Shown here: one piece after another, positions 1 through 7,957 of the stretch
How positions within the stretch are numbered: the stretch's first letter is position 1
How the letters are laid out: each line of letters opens with the position of its first letter
Source: an uncultured Mycoplasmatota bacterium
Lineage (GTDB): Bacteria > Bacillota_I > Bacilli_A > RF39 > UBA660
DNA: 53,597 nt
Assembly (NCBI GenBank): GCA_946498975.1
Contig: CAMMQC010000005.1
Location: 1-53,597, forward strand
Direction: 5' to 3'
Program-made: the position numbers and the translations under genes
The notes under the pieces: model-generated
Told to the model about the DNA's origin: nothing
The model's database searches: none
What the model saw: only the letters and a program-made list of their open reading frames with translations

Positions 1-178
1 TCTAGCATTTTTTGTAGAATTTAACTATCTGATTTTATTATAAGAGTCTCCTTATCAATTCAATAAATATCATAGCATTATCTTACCTAACTTGCAAACA
101 AAATAAAGCAAATTTATCACACTTTTTTAATATTTACCATAGAATAATGTGAACACTAGAAAAAAGGAGGATTAAGTT

Positions 179-259
179 ATGGGTAATTGTAATTCAAACA
201 GCGCTATTATATTAGTATTATTTATCTTACTAGTTATTATAATAGGTGCTGTCTGCTAA
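179..259 (+). CDS. YjcZ-like micro-membrane protein
   Basis: A 26-residue protein, a short polar N-terminus (MGNCNSNS) followed by one hydrophobic helix, AIILVLFILLVIIIGAVC. The helix closely resembles the YjcZ family of tiny proteins (ALIVVLFILLIIVGA-type core), originally noted among Bacillus spore proteins. A strong AAAAAGGAGG ribosome site lies about 9 bases before the ATG, which supports expression despite the size. A second gene of the same type follows 22 bases later. The family assignment rests on the helix only; a sporulation role here is not shown. Confidence 0.7.
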   Translation: MGNCNSNSAIILVLFILLVIIIGAVC

Positions 260-281
260 GGTATAAAAAGGAGGTGTAAAA

Positions 282-410
282 ATGTCTTGTTCAAATAATC
301 AAACAGTAACTACTAGCTGCTGTTCATCAAGACCAAGAAATAGTTTTCTAATTATAATTGTATTATATATCTTACTAGCTATCATCTTAGGTTCTTGCAT
401 GAGTTATTAA
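282..410 (+). CDS. YjcZ-like micro-membrane protein, Cys-rich N-terminus
   Basis: A 42-residue protein with a polar, cysteine-rich head (three Cys in the first 14 residues) and a C-terminal hydrophobic helix FLIIIVLYILLAIILGSC, again YjcZ-like. The ribosome site AAAAGGAGGTG lies 8 bases upstream of the ATG. It probably forms a two-gene transcript with the similar gene just before it, and a hairpin terminator follows directly. The function is unknown; small coat-associated or membrane-regulatory roles are possible. Confidence 0.7.
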   Translation: MSCSNNQTVTTSCCSSRPRNSFLIIIVLYILLAIILGSCMSY

Positions 411-412
411 TT

Positions 413-441
413 AAGAAGCTCTTTTTTAGAGTTTCTTTTTG
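413..441 (+). terminator. Terminator after the micro-protein pair
   Basis: AAGAAGCTC and GAGTTTCTT pair across a T-rich loop (one G-T pair), followed by TTTT. It starts just after the second micro-protein stop codon. Confidence 0.65.
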
Positions 442-491
442 TATTATATAAAGAAAATTGTTAATAATAATATAGAAAAGAGCGTGATACT

Positions 492-992
492 ATGTATTAT
501 TATTTAAATAATTTTCTTTTTTTCGCTATCTTAGGATTTATTTATGAGAATATATTACAGTTAATATTGACAGGAGATTTTACTAGTAATCCTTTTTATG
601 GACCATGGATGCCTATTTATGGTTTTGGTGTAATTATTATGATTTTTCTAACAAGATTAATATTTAATAATTTAAAGATAAAAAGATGGCAAAAAATAAT
701 TATCTTATTTATAAGTGTTACAGCAATATTAACAATTATAGAACTAGTAGGAGGACATTTAACAGAGTTTATTTTTCACAAAAGTTTTTGGGATTATACT
801 GACATGAAATATAATTTTGGTAAATATATATCTTTAGAAGTAAGCCTAGTATGGGGAACTGCATGTCTAATATTCTTATATGTAGTAAAGCCTCTAACAG
901 ATAAGTTTATAGAAAAAATTCCTAAATTTATTTCTATAATTCTTTTAATATTAATAATTACTGATTTCATCTTTAGTTTCTTTTTAAAATAG
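492..992 (+). CDS. CmpB-like membrane protein (putative ABC transporter permease, PF06541 type)
   Basis: A 166-residue integral membrane protein with about five hydrophobic helices. Features typical of the PF06541 ('ABC_trans_CmpB') family are an N-terminal GFIYENILQ segment, the FYGPWMPIYGFGVI motif near residues 35-48, and a later HKSFWDYTDMKYNFGKYISLE..LVWG stretch. Members are often annotated as putative ABC permeases, but no ATPase lies next to it and the biochemical role is not established. The start at 492 follows an AAAAGAGCGTG purine stretch, a weak ribosome site. It is probably a single-gene unit. Confidence 0.75.
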   Translation: MYYYLNNFLFFAILGFIYENILQLILTGDFTSNPFYGPWMPIYGFGVIIMIFLTRLIFNNLKIKRWQKIIILFISVTAILTIIELVGGHLTEFIFHKSFWDYTDMKYNFGKYISLEVSLVWGTACLIFLYVVKPLTDKFIEKIPKFISIILLILIITDFIFSFFLK

Positions 993-1020
993 TCTGTAGT
1001 CGCAAAAAACAGAAAAATAA

Positions 1021-1050
1021 AAAGTTTTGCGATTATAACCGTAAAACTTT
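1021..1050. terminator. Inverted repeat downstream of the CmpB-like gene
   Basis: AAAGTTTT (1021-1028) and AAAACTTT (1043-1050) form a perfect 8-bp stem with a 14-base loop. It lies between two convergent genes and could terminate either strand, although the stem is weak and AT-only apart from one G-C pair. Confidence 0.4.
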
Positions 1051-1076
1051 AAGAAATAAGAAAAATATTAAACAGT

Positions 1077-1106
1077 AAAACTGAGTAAAAATTTCTACTC
1101 AGTTTT
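1077..1106. terminator. Bidirectional terminator between convergent genes
   Basis: AAAACTGAGTA and TACTCAGTTTT form a perfect 11-bp stem with an 8-base loop. On the minus strand the 5' arm includes the last codons and stop of the HIT gene and is followed by U residues. It is symmetric enough to serve both convergent transcripts. Confidence 0.75.
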
Positions 1107-1493
1107 AAACTTATCATACACATCGTCTAATTTACTAACACTATTTTCATCAAAGGTACATTTAAAACTATCACTATCATATCTTGGTATTAAATGAATA
1201 TGATAATGTTTAACATCTTGTCCATAATAATTATTTTGACAAATAGTTAAACCATCAATATTAAGTTTCTCTTTTAATATAGGATAAATATGAGTCTTAA
1301 TAGTATCTATCATATAAATAATTAACTCATTAGGTGTCTCAAATAAATTTTCATAATGTTCTTTAGGTATTACTAAAGTATGACCATCACTATTAGGATT
1401 AACATCTAAGAAAGCTAATACTTTATCATCTTCATAGACTTTATAAGATGGAATATCTCCTTTAATTATTTTACAGAATAAACAATCATTCAT
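1095..1493 (-). CDS. HIT family hydrolase
   Basis: A 132-residue histidine-triad protein. The N-terminal DCLFCKIIKGDIPSYKVYED block and the HYHIHL triad at residues 96-101 are diagnostic. HIT proteins hydrolyse or transfer nucleoside phosphates such as AMP-lysine, AMP-NH2 or dinucleoside polyphosphates, using the middle histidine as nucleophile. The reading frame extends six codons upstream, but an AAGGAGG ribosome site sits inside that extension, so the ATG giving MNDCLFCK is the better start. This ATG overlaps the stop of the preceding gene by 8 bases, so the two are probably translationally coupled. The exact substrate is unknown. Confidence 0.93.
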   Translation of the reverse strand: MNDCLFCKIIKGDIPSYKVYEDDKVLAFLDVNPNSDGHTLVIPKEHYENLFETPNELIIYMIDTIKTHIYPILKEKLNIDGLTICQNNYYGQDVKHYHIHLIPRYDSDSFKCTFDENSVSKLDDVYDKFKTE

Positions 1494-2145
1494 TAAAATT
1501 TCCTCCTTCAACTATCTTTATTATACCATTATTATCAAAAGTAACACTATAATTATTTGTAACCAAACCATTATCAGCAGCAATAGTATTAAAACTATTA
1601 ATTAAATTATTAAGATAAACTTCATCTAAACTATCTACTTTAACATAATAACTAACTGAGTAATATCCCGTATTAAAAATATTACCTTCTAAAATATCCA
1701 CCACTTCAGCTTTACTATACTCATCTAAATCTTTAAACTCTACTTTTATCTTTTCATAATTAGTATTAGAAAAAATATCTTTATATTTATCTAATACATC
1801 TTTACTTGCCCTCTTAAGAACATCTTTTCCTTTTACATAGTTTTCTTTATAATTATCAGTAATCTTATTATTTAAATATGTAATAGTAAAGTTTAACTCT
1901 TTATAATCTTTATCATAATAGGTAATGCTAAAACTGTTATCGTCTTTATTATATTCTAAATTACCTTTAGATACATCTAAATCATTATAATTTTCTTCAA
2001 AATAAGTATTGATATCTTCTTCTACATTTTTAGACTTTAAACTAGGTACTTTCTCATTAACAATGATAATTCCAAAAAAGATAATAACAAGTCCAAAAAG
2101 CAATGCTTGTCCTATCATTAATCTATTCATTTTTTTGTTATACAT
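1486..2145 (-). CDS. Membrane-anchored protein of unknown function
   Basis: About 219 residues from the ATG chosen here (MYNKKMNRLM). A basic N-terminus is followed by one hydrophobic helix (LMIGQALLFGLVIIFFGIIIV, about residues 9-29) and then a soluble, charged domain, suggesting a signal anchor with the bulk outside the cell. A longer frame exists to 2208, but an SD-like AGTGG lies nearer this ATG. The family is not recognised. It overlaps the HIT gene by 8 bases (ATGAATGA), implying coupled translation. Confidence 0.65.
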   Translation of the reverse strand: MYNKKMNRLMIGQALLFGLVIIFFGIIIVNEKVPSLKSKNVEEDINTYFEENYNDLDVSKGNLEYNKDDNSFSITYYDKDYKELNFTITYLNNKITDNYKENYVKGKDVLKRASKDVLDKYKDIFSNTNYEKIKVEFKDLDEYSKAEVVDILEGNIFNTGYYSVSYYVKVDSLDEVYLNNLINSFNTIAADNGLVTNNYSVTFDNNGIIKIVEGGNFNE

Positions 2146-2294
2146 AAAAACCACTATCTTTCTATATCTCCTATCTATTATTTTATCAAATCCTTTAAAT
2201 ATAAGCAATTATGTGTTATACTAAGCATGTCTTTTAACATAAATATTGACAATTTAATAATATAATTTATCATACAATTAGAAAGGGTGATAAT

Positions 2295-3056
2295 ATGTTT
2301 AAAATAGATAATTTAAATGTAAAAATAAAAGATACTGATAAAGAGATTCTAAAAGATTTTTCTCTTACTATCGATAAAGGAGAAATACATGCTATTATGG
2401 GACCTAATGGAGTAGGTAAGAGTACTTTATCAAAAGCAATAATGCATCATCCTGATTATGTTATAGAAAGTGGTTCTATTACTTATAATGGAAAGACTCT
2501 AAATGATTTAACAACTGATGAAATAGCAAGACTAGGTATATATTTACTTATGCAAGATCCATCTATTATCGATGGTGTAAGTAATAGTGAAGCCCTAAGA
2601 ACTGCTTTAAAAGAACGTGGTAGTGATACTAATCTATATTCTTTTATTACTAAGATGAAAAAAGAATTAGACTCCCTAAATCTACCAAAAGATGCTATGC
2701 ATAGATCTATTAATAAAGGTTTATCTGGAGGAGAAAGAAAGAAAAATGAAGTCTTAGGATTAAAAGTCTTAACACCTAGTTTTATTATCTTAGATGAATT
2801 AGATAGTGGACTAGATGTAGATAGTCTAAAAGTAGTTGCAAATAATATTAATGATTACTTAAAAGAAAATAAAGATACAAGTGTTCTAATTATTACTCAC
2901 TATAGTAGAGTTCTAGATTTAATTAAACCAGATTATGTCCATGAGATGAAAGCTGGTAAGATAGTTAAAACAGGAGATATTACTCTTGCTAAACAAATAG
3001 AAAAAACAGGTTTTACCGGGGTAAATGAAGTGGAGCCTAGTGAAAATTATGAATAA
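2295..3056 (+). CDS. sufC: Fe-S cluster assembly ATPase SufC
   Basis: A 253-residue ABC ATPase of the SUF system. Walker A GPNGVGKST is near residue 36, the signature LSGGERKKNE near residue 144 (KKNE after the signature is typical of SufC), and Walker B FIILDELDSGLD near residue 163. SufC binds SufB-SufD and powers cluster assembly in the cytosol. AGAAAGGGTG precedes the ATG. It is the first gene of an operon that continues with sufD, a peptidase, sufS, sufU and sufB. The end overlaps sufD by 8 bases. Confidence 0.97.
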   Translation: MFKIDNLNVKIKDTDKEILKDFSLTIDKGEIHAIMGPNGVGKSTLSKAIMHHPDYVIESGSITYNGKTLNDLTTDEIARLGIYLLMQDPSIIDGVSNSEALRTALKERGSDTNLYSFITKMKKELDSLNLPKDAMHRSINKGLSGGERKKNEVLGLKVLTPSFIILDELDSGLDVDSLKVVANNINDYLKENKDTSVLIITHYSRVLDLIKPDYVHEMKAGKIVKTGDITLAKQIEKTGFTGVNEVEPSENYE

Positions 3057-3720
3057 TATATTATTAGATAGTGCTATAAGTTTTAGTAAAGAAGGCACCT
3101 TTAAATTAGAACTAGATAAAGATACTACTATAAGTGTTGAAAGTGATAATGTAAAACTATATCTTGTAACTAAAAATAATATAAAAGTTGATTTCAATAT
3201 TTTAAACTCTACAACTATTTATAATATTACTACGGAAAGTATTACTGTTAATATTAATATCTATAATAATGCTAAACTAGACTTTTATGAAATGACTGTT
3301 ACTGATAAAAAGATAACTAACGAAGTAAATGTTTATCATAAAAATAAAGAAACAACAAGTAATGTTACATGTCATGGAATTAGTTATGGTAAAGGAGATT
3401 TAAAGTTTAGTGTCAATGGTTATATTAAAAAGGGTATGATAGGTTCAATATGTAATCAATCTAGTAGAATAATTAATTTAGATGAAGGAAAAAGTTCAAT
3501 AAAACCAAATCTTTTTATAGATGAATTTGATTCTATTGCCAATCATTCCGCTTACACAGGACCTTTTGATGAAAAATTATTATTCTATTTAGAAACAAAG
3601 GGAATAAGTAAAAAAGAATCATTTAATCTCTTATTAAATGGCTTTATGAAAGTGGTAGAACTACCAATTGATTATGAAAGTGTACTTGATAATATTTTAG
3701 ATAAAGTAACGAGGAGGTGA
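3049..3720 (+). CDS. sufD: Short SufD-like Fe-S assembly scaffold component
   Basis: A 223-residue SufB/SufD-family protein, about half the length of usual SufD (about 430 residues). It keeps the beta-helix core and the typical C-terminal block (IDEFDSIANHSAYTGPFDEKLLFYLETKGISKKESFNLLLNGF), which matches the SufB/D C-terminus. It should pair with SufB and SufC to form the scaffold complex. The ATG at 3049 overlaps the sufC stop (ATGAATAA); a longer frame from 3025 would lie deeper in sufC and has no ribosome site. The missing N-terminal half is probably lineage-specific reduction, since the frame is intact. Confidence 0.88.
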   Translation: MNNILLDSAISFSKEGTFKLELDKDTTISVESDNVKLYLVTKNNIKVDFNILNSTTIYNITTESITVNINIYNNAKLDFYEMTVTDKKITNEVNVYHKNKETTSNVTCHGISYGKGDLKFSVNGYIKKGMIGSICNQSSRIINLDEGKSSIKPNLFIDEFDSIANHSAYTGPFDEKLLFYLETKGISKKESFNLLLNGFMKVVELPIDYESVLDNILDKVTRR

Positions 3721-3725
3721 TTACA

Positions 3726-4394
3726 TTGAAATTAGTTTTAGCATCACAAGGATTTACTACTGACGAAATTGCTAAAGAAGTAGAAAAATTAGTAGGAAAG
3801 CCTCTAAAAGAAATAAACATTGCTATAATTAATGAAGCCTATGTAGGACTTGATGGTACAAAAGATAAAAGATGGTTAATAAAAGAATTATCTAACATTG
3901 AAAAATATATTGGTGGTATTATAGATTTTATTAACTTTAGAGCATACACCAAAGAAGAGATAAATAAACGTCTAAACATGGCAGATTTAATTTATATAGT
4001 TGGAGGCAAACAACATTTATTAGAAAAGCTTTTTAGAGAAACTGATACTATAGATATAATTAAGAATATAAGTAATACAAAAGTTATAATGGGGACATCA
4101 GCAGGTTCAATTGTTCTTGGCAGAAAAATTACAAGCGAGAAGTTTTGGGAAGAACGTTATCCCCAAGATAAAGAACTTGCTAAAACTCATGAAGAACTCA
4201 ACTTAGTAGATTTCAATATAATTCCCCATTACATGAGAGAAGACCGTAAAAAGTGGACTAAAGACTTTTTTGAAAGAGTTTTAGAAGATAATGAGTTCAA
4301 AGTATATGCCATAAAAGATAGTCAAGCTGTTGTATATAATGATGGAAAAATAGAATTTATTGGTGGTACACCAGATATTTTTGGAAGAAAGTAA
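3726..4394 (+). CDS. Peptidase E-like S51 family protein inside the suf operon
   Basis: A 222-residue protein of the dipeptidase E (S51) fold. The motif MGTSAGSIVLG near residue 120 carries the nucleophilic serine of the elbow, and LVDFNIIPHY near residue 160 matches the conserved histidine region. Family members cleave N-terminal Asp-X dipeptides in the cytosol. It lies between sufD and sufS, with 5 bases to the sufD stop, so it is cotranscribed with Fe-S genes. The start is a TTG placed 8 bases after GAGGAGGTGA; the upstream GTG at 3717 lies within that ribosome site and is unlikely. A link with Fe-S assembly is not known. Confidence 0.85.
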   Translation: MKLVLASQGFTTDEIAKEVEKLVGKPLKEINIAIINEAYVGLDGTKDKRWLIKELSNIEKYIGGIIDFINFRAYTKEEINKRLNMADLIYIVGGKQHLLEKLFRETDTIDIIKNISNTKVIMGTSAGSIVLGRKITSEKFWEERYPQDKELAKTHEELNLVDFNIIPHYMREDRKKWTKDFFERVLEDNEFKVYAIKDSQAVVYNDGKIEFIGGTPDIFGRK

Positions 4395-4417
4395 AGTACA
4401 CAAGGGAGGTGATTATT

Positions 4418-5614
4418 ATTAATCGTGAAGATTTTCCTGTTTTAAACAATAACATAATATATTTTGATAATGGAGCGACTACTCTAAAACCAAAATGTGT
4501 AGTTGAAGCGATGAATGATTATTACTATAACTATGGAGCGAATATTCATAGAGGAGATTATAAAATATCTTTAAAAGCAAGTGAAGAATATGAGAAGGTT
4601 AGAGATAAAGTAAAAGACTTTATAAATGCTAAAAGTAGTAAAGAGATAGTTTTTACTAGTGGTGCAACAGACTCACTTAATAAGATAGTCTTTGGTTTTA
4701 TGAAAGATTATTTAAATGAAGGAGATGAAGTCCTACTTACTAAAAGTGAACATGCCTCAAACGTCTTACCTTGGTTAGAACTATCTAAAATAAAAAATAT
4801 AAAGATAAGTTATATTCCTCTAAATGATAATCATGAATTAACTAGGGAAGCATTAACTACTTCGATAACAGAAAAGACTAAAGTAATCTCTATTGCAAGT
4901 ATTACTAATGTAGTAGGAGATGTAAGAGATATTCATGAAATAAGTAAAATCGCTCACAAACATAACATAATATTAGTAGTAGACGGAGCCCAAAGTGTTC
5001 CTCATATGAAAACAGATGTTATTAAAGATGATATTGACTTTTTAACATTCTCAGGTCATAAGATGTTAGGACCAACAGGAGTAGGAGTACTTTATGCTAA
5101 AGAAGAATATTTAGAAAAGATGAAACCTATAGAATACGGTGGTGGTATGAATCAATACTTTGAAGTAACAGGAGAAGTTGAATATAAAAGCATTCCTACA
5201 AGATTTGAAGCAGGAACTCCTCCTATCGCCGAAGTAATAGGACTAGGAGCTGCCATTGATTACTTACAAAGTATTGGTATGAATAAAATTTATGAATATG
5301 AAAAAAAACTAAAGAAATATCTTGTTTCTAAACTAGAAAGTAATACTAAAGTAATTTTATATAATAAAAATAGTGATAGTGGTATTTTAGCATTCAATCT
5401 AGAAGGAATATTTAGTCAAGATACTGCTATCTATCTAGACCACTATAATATTTGTGTAAGAGCAGGTAATCACTGTGCCAAAATTTTAAAAGATGAAATA
5501 AATATTAAAAATACTTGTAGAATTAGTTTATACTTTTATAATACTAAAGAGGAAATAGATAAACTTGTTGAAGCATTAGAAAAGTCAGATGATTTATTTA
5601 AGATAATATTGTAG
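4418..5614 (+). CDS. sufS: Cysteine desulfurase SufS, apparent AUU start
   Basis: About 398 residues, PLP-dependent. It takes sulfur from cysteine as a persulfide and passes it to SufU. Seen: the YFDNGATTLKP N-terminal motif, the PLP lysine in FSGHKMLGPTGVG near residue 217, and the catalytic cysteine in CVRAGNHCAKIL near residue 350. The first in-frame GTG (4409) sits inside the ribosome site AAGGGAGGTGA and cannot use it. No ATG, GTG or TTG follows before the conserved domain, so the best-spaced initiator is ATT at 4418, 8 bases after GGAGG. This is a rare start type, known for infC. The gene is 23 bases after the peptidase gene and 11 before sufU. Confidence 0.93.
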   Translation: MNREDFPVLNNNIIYFDNGATTLKPKCVVEAMNDYYYNYGANIHRGDYKISLKASEEYEKVRDKVKDFINAKSSKEIVFTSGATDSLNKIVFGFMKDYLNEGDEVLLTKSEHASNVLPWLELSKIKNIKISYIPLNDNHELTREALTTSITEKTKVISIASITNVVGDVRDIHEISKIAHKHNIILVVDGAQSVPHMKTDVIKDDIDFLTFSGHKMLGPTGVGVLYAKEEYLEKMKPIEYGGGMNQYFEVTGEVEYKSIPTRFEAGTPPIAEVIGLGAAIDYLQSIGMNKIYEYEKKLKKYLVSKLESNTKVILYNKNSDSGILAFNLEGIFSQDTAIYLDHYNICVRAGNHCAKILKDEINIKNTCRISLYFYNTKEEIDKLVEALEKSDDLFKIIL

Positions 5615-5625
5615 GAGGAGTAATC

Positions 5626-6057
5626 ATGGATGCAGAATTAAAAAGAGAAGTAATACTAGATAATTATAATAATCCTTATCATAAAGGTTTGAAAAATGAA
5701 GCTGGGTATAAAAAAGCGAATACTAATAATGAATCTTGTATTGATAATATCGATATTGAACTAAAAATAGAAGAAGGAATTGTAGTAGATGCTAACTTTG
5801 ATGGAGAAGCATGTGCTATCTCAACATCTGCTACCTCTATTTTCTTAAGAAAGATAATAGGAAAGAGTGTTAGTGATGTTAAAGATTTAATAGAAAACTA
5901 TGAACATTTAATAGATGAAAAAGACTATGATGAAGAAAAACTAGGAGAACTTATGGCCTATGATACTATCTATATGCAACCTAATAGAAAACACTGTGCT
6001 CTTCTTCCTGTCGATACAATTAAAAAGATTCTAAAGGAGGAAACAAGTGGAGATTAA
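5626..6057 (+). CDS. sufU: SufU zinc-dependent sulfurtransferase
   Basis: A 143-residue IscU-fold protein. In Gram-positive SUF systems SufU accepts persulfide sulfur from SufS. The zinc/sulfur ligands are visible: SCID near residue 39 (Cys plus Asp), EACAIS near residue 61 and KHCALLP near residue 125. The long insert between the second and third cysteines (LIENYEHLIDEKDYDEEKLGELMAY region) is typical of SufU rather than IscU. TAGGAGGAG precedes the ATG. It overlaps sufB by 11 bases. Confidence 0.95.
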   Translation: MDAELKREVILDNYNNPYHKGLKNEAGYKKANTNNESCIDNIDIELKIEEGIVVDANFDGEACAISTSATSIFLRKIIGKSVSDVKDLIENYEHLIDEKDYDEEKLGELMAYDTIYMQPNRKHCALLPVDTIKKILKEETSGD

Positions 6058-7357
6058 AGGACTAACTAAAGATAATATAATAAAGATATCAACTCATAAA
6101 AAAGAAGATACTTGGGTAAAAGATTATCGAATAAAATCATATGAATACTTTGAAAAGATGAATAAAACATTACCTTTTGGACCTAAGTTTAAACTTAATT
6201 ATGATGATATTATCTATTATAAGAGTGCAACTGATGAACTAACTGATGACTGGTCTAAAGTTATGAAGCCAATTAAAAGTGAATTAGATAAATTAGGTGT
6301 ACTTGAAAGTGAACAATATATGGATGGTATGGGAGTCCAATATGAAAGTGAAGTAATCTACCATAATATGCTTAAAGAACTTACAGATAAAAAAGTAATC
6401 TTTACATCCATTGATAATGCTATTAAAGAATATCCTGATCTTGTAAAAAAGTATTTTGGTAAGATTGTTAAAAATACTGATAATTTGTATGCAGCCTTAA
6501 ATAGTTCTGTTTTCTCAGGTGGAAGTTTTATCTATATACCTCCTCATACTAAACTAAATAGACCATTACAAAGTTACTTTAGAATTAATAGTAAAGGAAT
6601 GGGACAATTTGAAAGAACTCTAATCATAGTAGATGATGATAGTGAGCTTCACTATATAGAAGGATGTACCGCTCCTACTTATGCTACTTCTTCACTTCAT
6701 GCAGCCGTTGTAGAAATATACGTAGGAAAGAATAGTAAATGCCGTTATACAACTATTCAAAACTGGGCTCCTAATGTCTACAACCTAGTTACTAAAAGAG
6801 CCTTAGTAGAAGAAAATGGTACCATGGAGTGGATTGATGGTAATATTGGAAGTAAACTAACTATGAAATATCCATGTTGTATTCTAAAAGGAGATAATTC
6901 TACTGGTACATGTATTAGTATCGCTGTTGCAAGTAATAATCAAATTCAAGATACAGGTGCTAGAATGATTCATCTAGGTAAGAATACAAACAGTAAAATA
7001 ATATCTAAAAGTATCGCTAGAAGTGGAGGTAATGCCAGTTATAGAGGTGATGTTAAAATTAAAGAAGATGCCACTAACTCATACTCTATGATAAAATGCG
7101 ACACATTAATACTAGATAAAGATAGTATTAGTGATACTGTACCTACAAATATAGTCTCTAATAATAGTAGTACCATTGAACATGAAGCGACTGTTTCTAA
7201 AATAAATGATGCTAATATATTTTATCTTGAAAGTAAAGGAATACCTAAAGAAATTTGTGAAGAACTAATAGTCTTAGGCTTCTTAGAAGAGTTTAGAAAA
7301 GAACTACCAATGGAGTATGCCGTTGAACTAAATCAAATTTTGAAAAAAAACTTGTAA
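6047..7357 (+). CDS. sufB: Fe-S cluster scaffold protein SufB
   Basis: A 436-residue SufB with the usual C-terminal blocks: ARSGGNASYRGDVKI, SMIKCDTLILD (the conserved cysteine) and the IEHEATVSKINDANIFYLESKGIPKEICEELIVLGFLE segment. SufB forms the scaffold with SufC and the short SufD. It starts at GTG, with AAAGGAGGAAACAA placed correctly upstream, and overlaps the sufU stop by 11 bases, so translation is probably coupled. It is the last gene of the operon. Full length, with no sign of decay. Confidence 0.97.
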   Translation: MEIKGLTKDNIIKISTHKKEDTWVKDYRIKSYEYFEKMNKTLPFGPKFKLNYDDIIYYKSATDELTDDWSKVMKPIKSELDKLGVLESEQYMDGMGVQYESEVIYHNMLKELTDKKVIFTSIDNAIKEYPDLVKKYFGKIVKNTDNLYAALNSSVFSGGSFIYIPPHTKLNRPLQSYFRINSKGMGQFERTLIIVDDDSELHYIEGCTAPTYATSSLHAAVVEIYVGKNSKCRYTTIQNWAPNVYNLVTKRALVEENGTMEWIDGNIGSKLTMKYPCCILKGDNSTGTCISIAVASNNQIQDTGARMIHLGKNTNSKIISKSIARSGGNASYRGDVKIKEDATNSYSMIKCDTLILDKDSISDTVPTNIVSNNSSTIEHEATVSKINDANIFYLESKGIPKEICEELIVLGFLEEFRKELPMEYAVELNQILKKNL

Positions 7358-7363
7358 TTTTGT

Positions 7364-7444
7364 AAATTCAAGAAATTTTAGCTCTGAATTTTTAAAAAGT
7401 GCCCAGTGAAAATTGAAAAATCAGAGTAAAAAAGTCTTGAATTT
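7364..7444. repeat. Two nested inverted repeats after sufB
   Basis: The outer arms AAATTCAAGA (7364-7373) and TCTTGAATTT (7435-7444) are perfect 10-bp complements. Inside them CTCTGAATTTTT (7382-7393) pairs with AAAAATCAGAG (7416-7426), with one bulged base. The 81-bp unit fills most of the sufB-ssb gap. It could be the operon terminator (T-rich tail after the outer arm) or a small palindromic element. Confidence 0.6.
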
Positions 7445-7508
7445 TTAGTTTTCTCTTTTTGCATGGATTTTAAAACTATGTTACCTTAGTTGCGAAAGGA
7501 GGAATTAT

Positions 7509-7856
7509 ATGTTAAATAGCTTAATTATAGTAGGACGTCTAACTAAAGATATTGATATCAAAGAAACTGAATCTGGTAAGAAAGTAGGAACACTTTCTTT
7601 AGCAGTACCACGTTCCTTTAAGAATATGGACGGTGTATATGAAACAGACTTTATAAATTGCACTCTTTGGGAAGAGAAAGCTAAACTTACTAAAGAATAT
7701 TGTAAAGTTGGTGATATAGTAGGTATTAGAGGACGTTTACAAAGTAATATTATTAAGACAGAAGAAGGTTCTAGATACTTTCTAGAAGTAGTTGCAGACA
7801 AAGTCACATTCCTGTCAAATAAGAAGAAAACCGATGTCAAAAATATCGATAATTAG
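7509..7856 (+). CDS. ssb: Short single-stranded DNA-binding protein
   Basis: A 115-residue SSB consisting of the OB fold only: MLNSLIIVGRLTKDIDIKETESGKKVGTLSLAV at the N-terminus, then FINCTLWEEKAKLTKEYCKVGDIVGIRGRLQ. It binds ssDNA in replication and repair. The long flexible tail and the acidic DDDIPF-type tip that recruits partner proteins are absent; it ends KKTDVKNIDN. It may therefore be a secondary paralogue. GAAAGGAGGAATTAT precedes the ATG. It stands alone between sufB and an XRE regulator. Confidence 0.9.
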   Translation: MLNSLIIVGRLTKDIDIKETESGKKVGTLSLAVPRSFKNMDGVYETDFINCTLWEEKAKLTKEYCKVGDIVGIRGRLQSNIIKTEEGSRYFLEVVADKVTFLSNKKKTDVKNIDN

Positions 7857-7896
7857 TTATTTTTTTGCTTATTTTTCAATATTTTCAAAATAACGG

Positions 7897-7926
7897 TTGA
7901 CTTTTGCTAGAAAAAAGATTTATATT
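7897..7926 (+). promoter_or_regulatory. Sigma-A-like promoter of the XRE gene
   Basis: TTGACT (7897-7902) and TATATT (7921-7926) are separated by 18 bases, about 30 bases before the XRE start codon. Confidence 0.5.
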
Positions 7927-7957
7927 TTAATAAATAATTAAATAAGGAGAGACAAAT

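Noticed and set aside
1-178. A gene or RNA at the left edge
   Set aside because: No open frame, promoter or stable structure stands out; reads as ordinary AT-rich spacer.
2009-2224. Plus-strand open frame
   Set aside because: Antisense to the anchored unknown gene, no ribosome site and no recognisable content.
2219-2290. Metal- or Fe-S-responsive riboswitch before sufC
   Set aside because: The leader is short and without stable stems; a TTGACA is present at 2246 but no well-spaced -10 box could be assigned.
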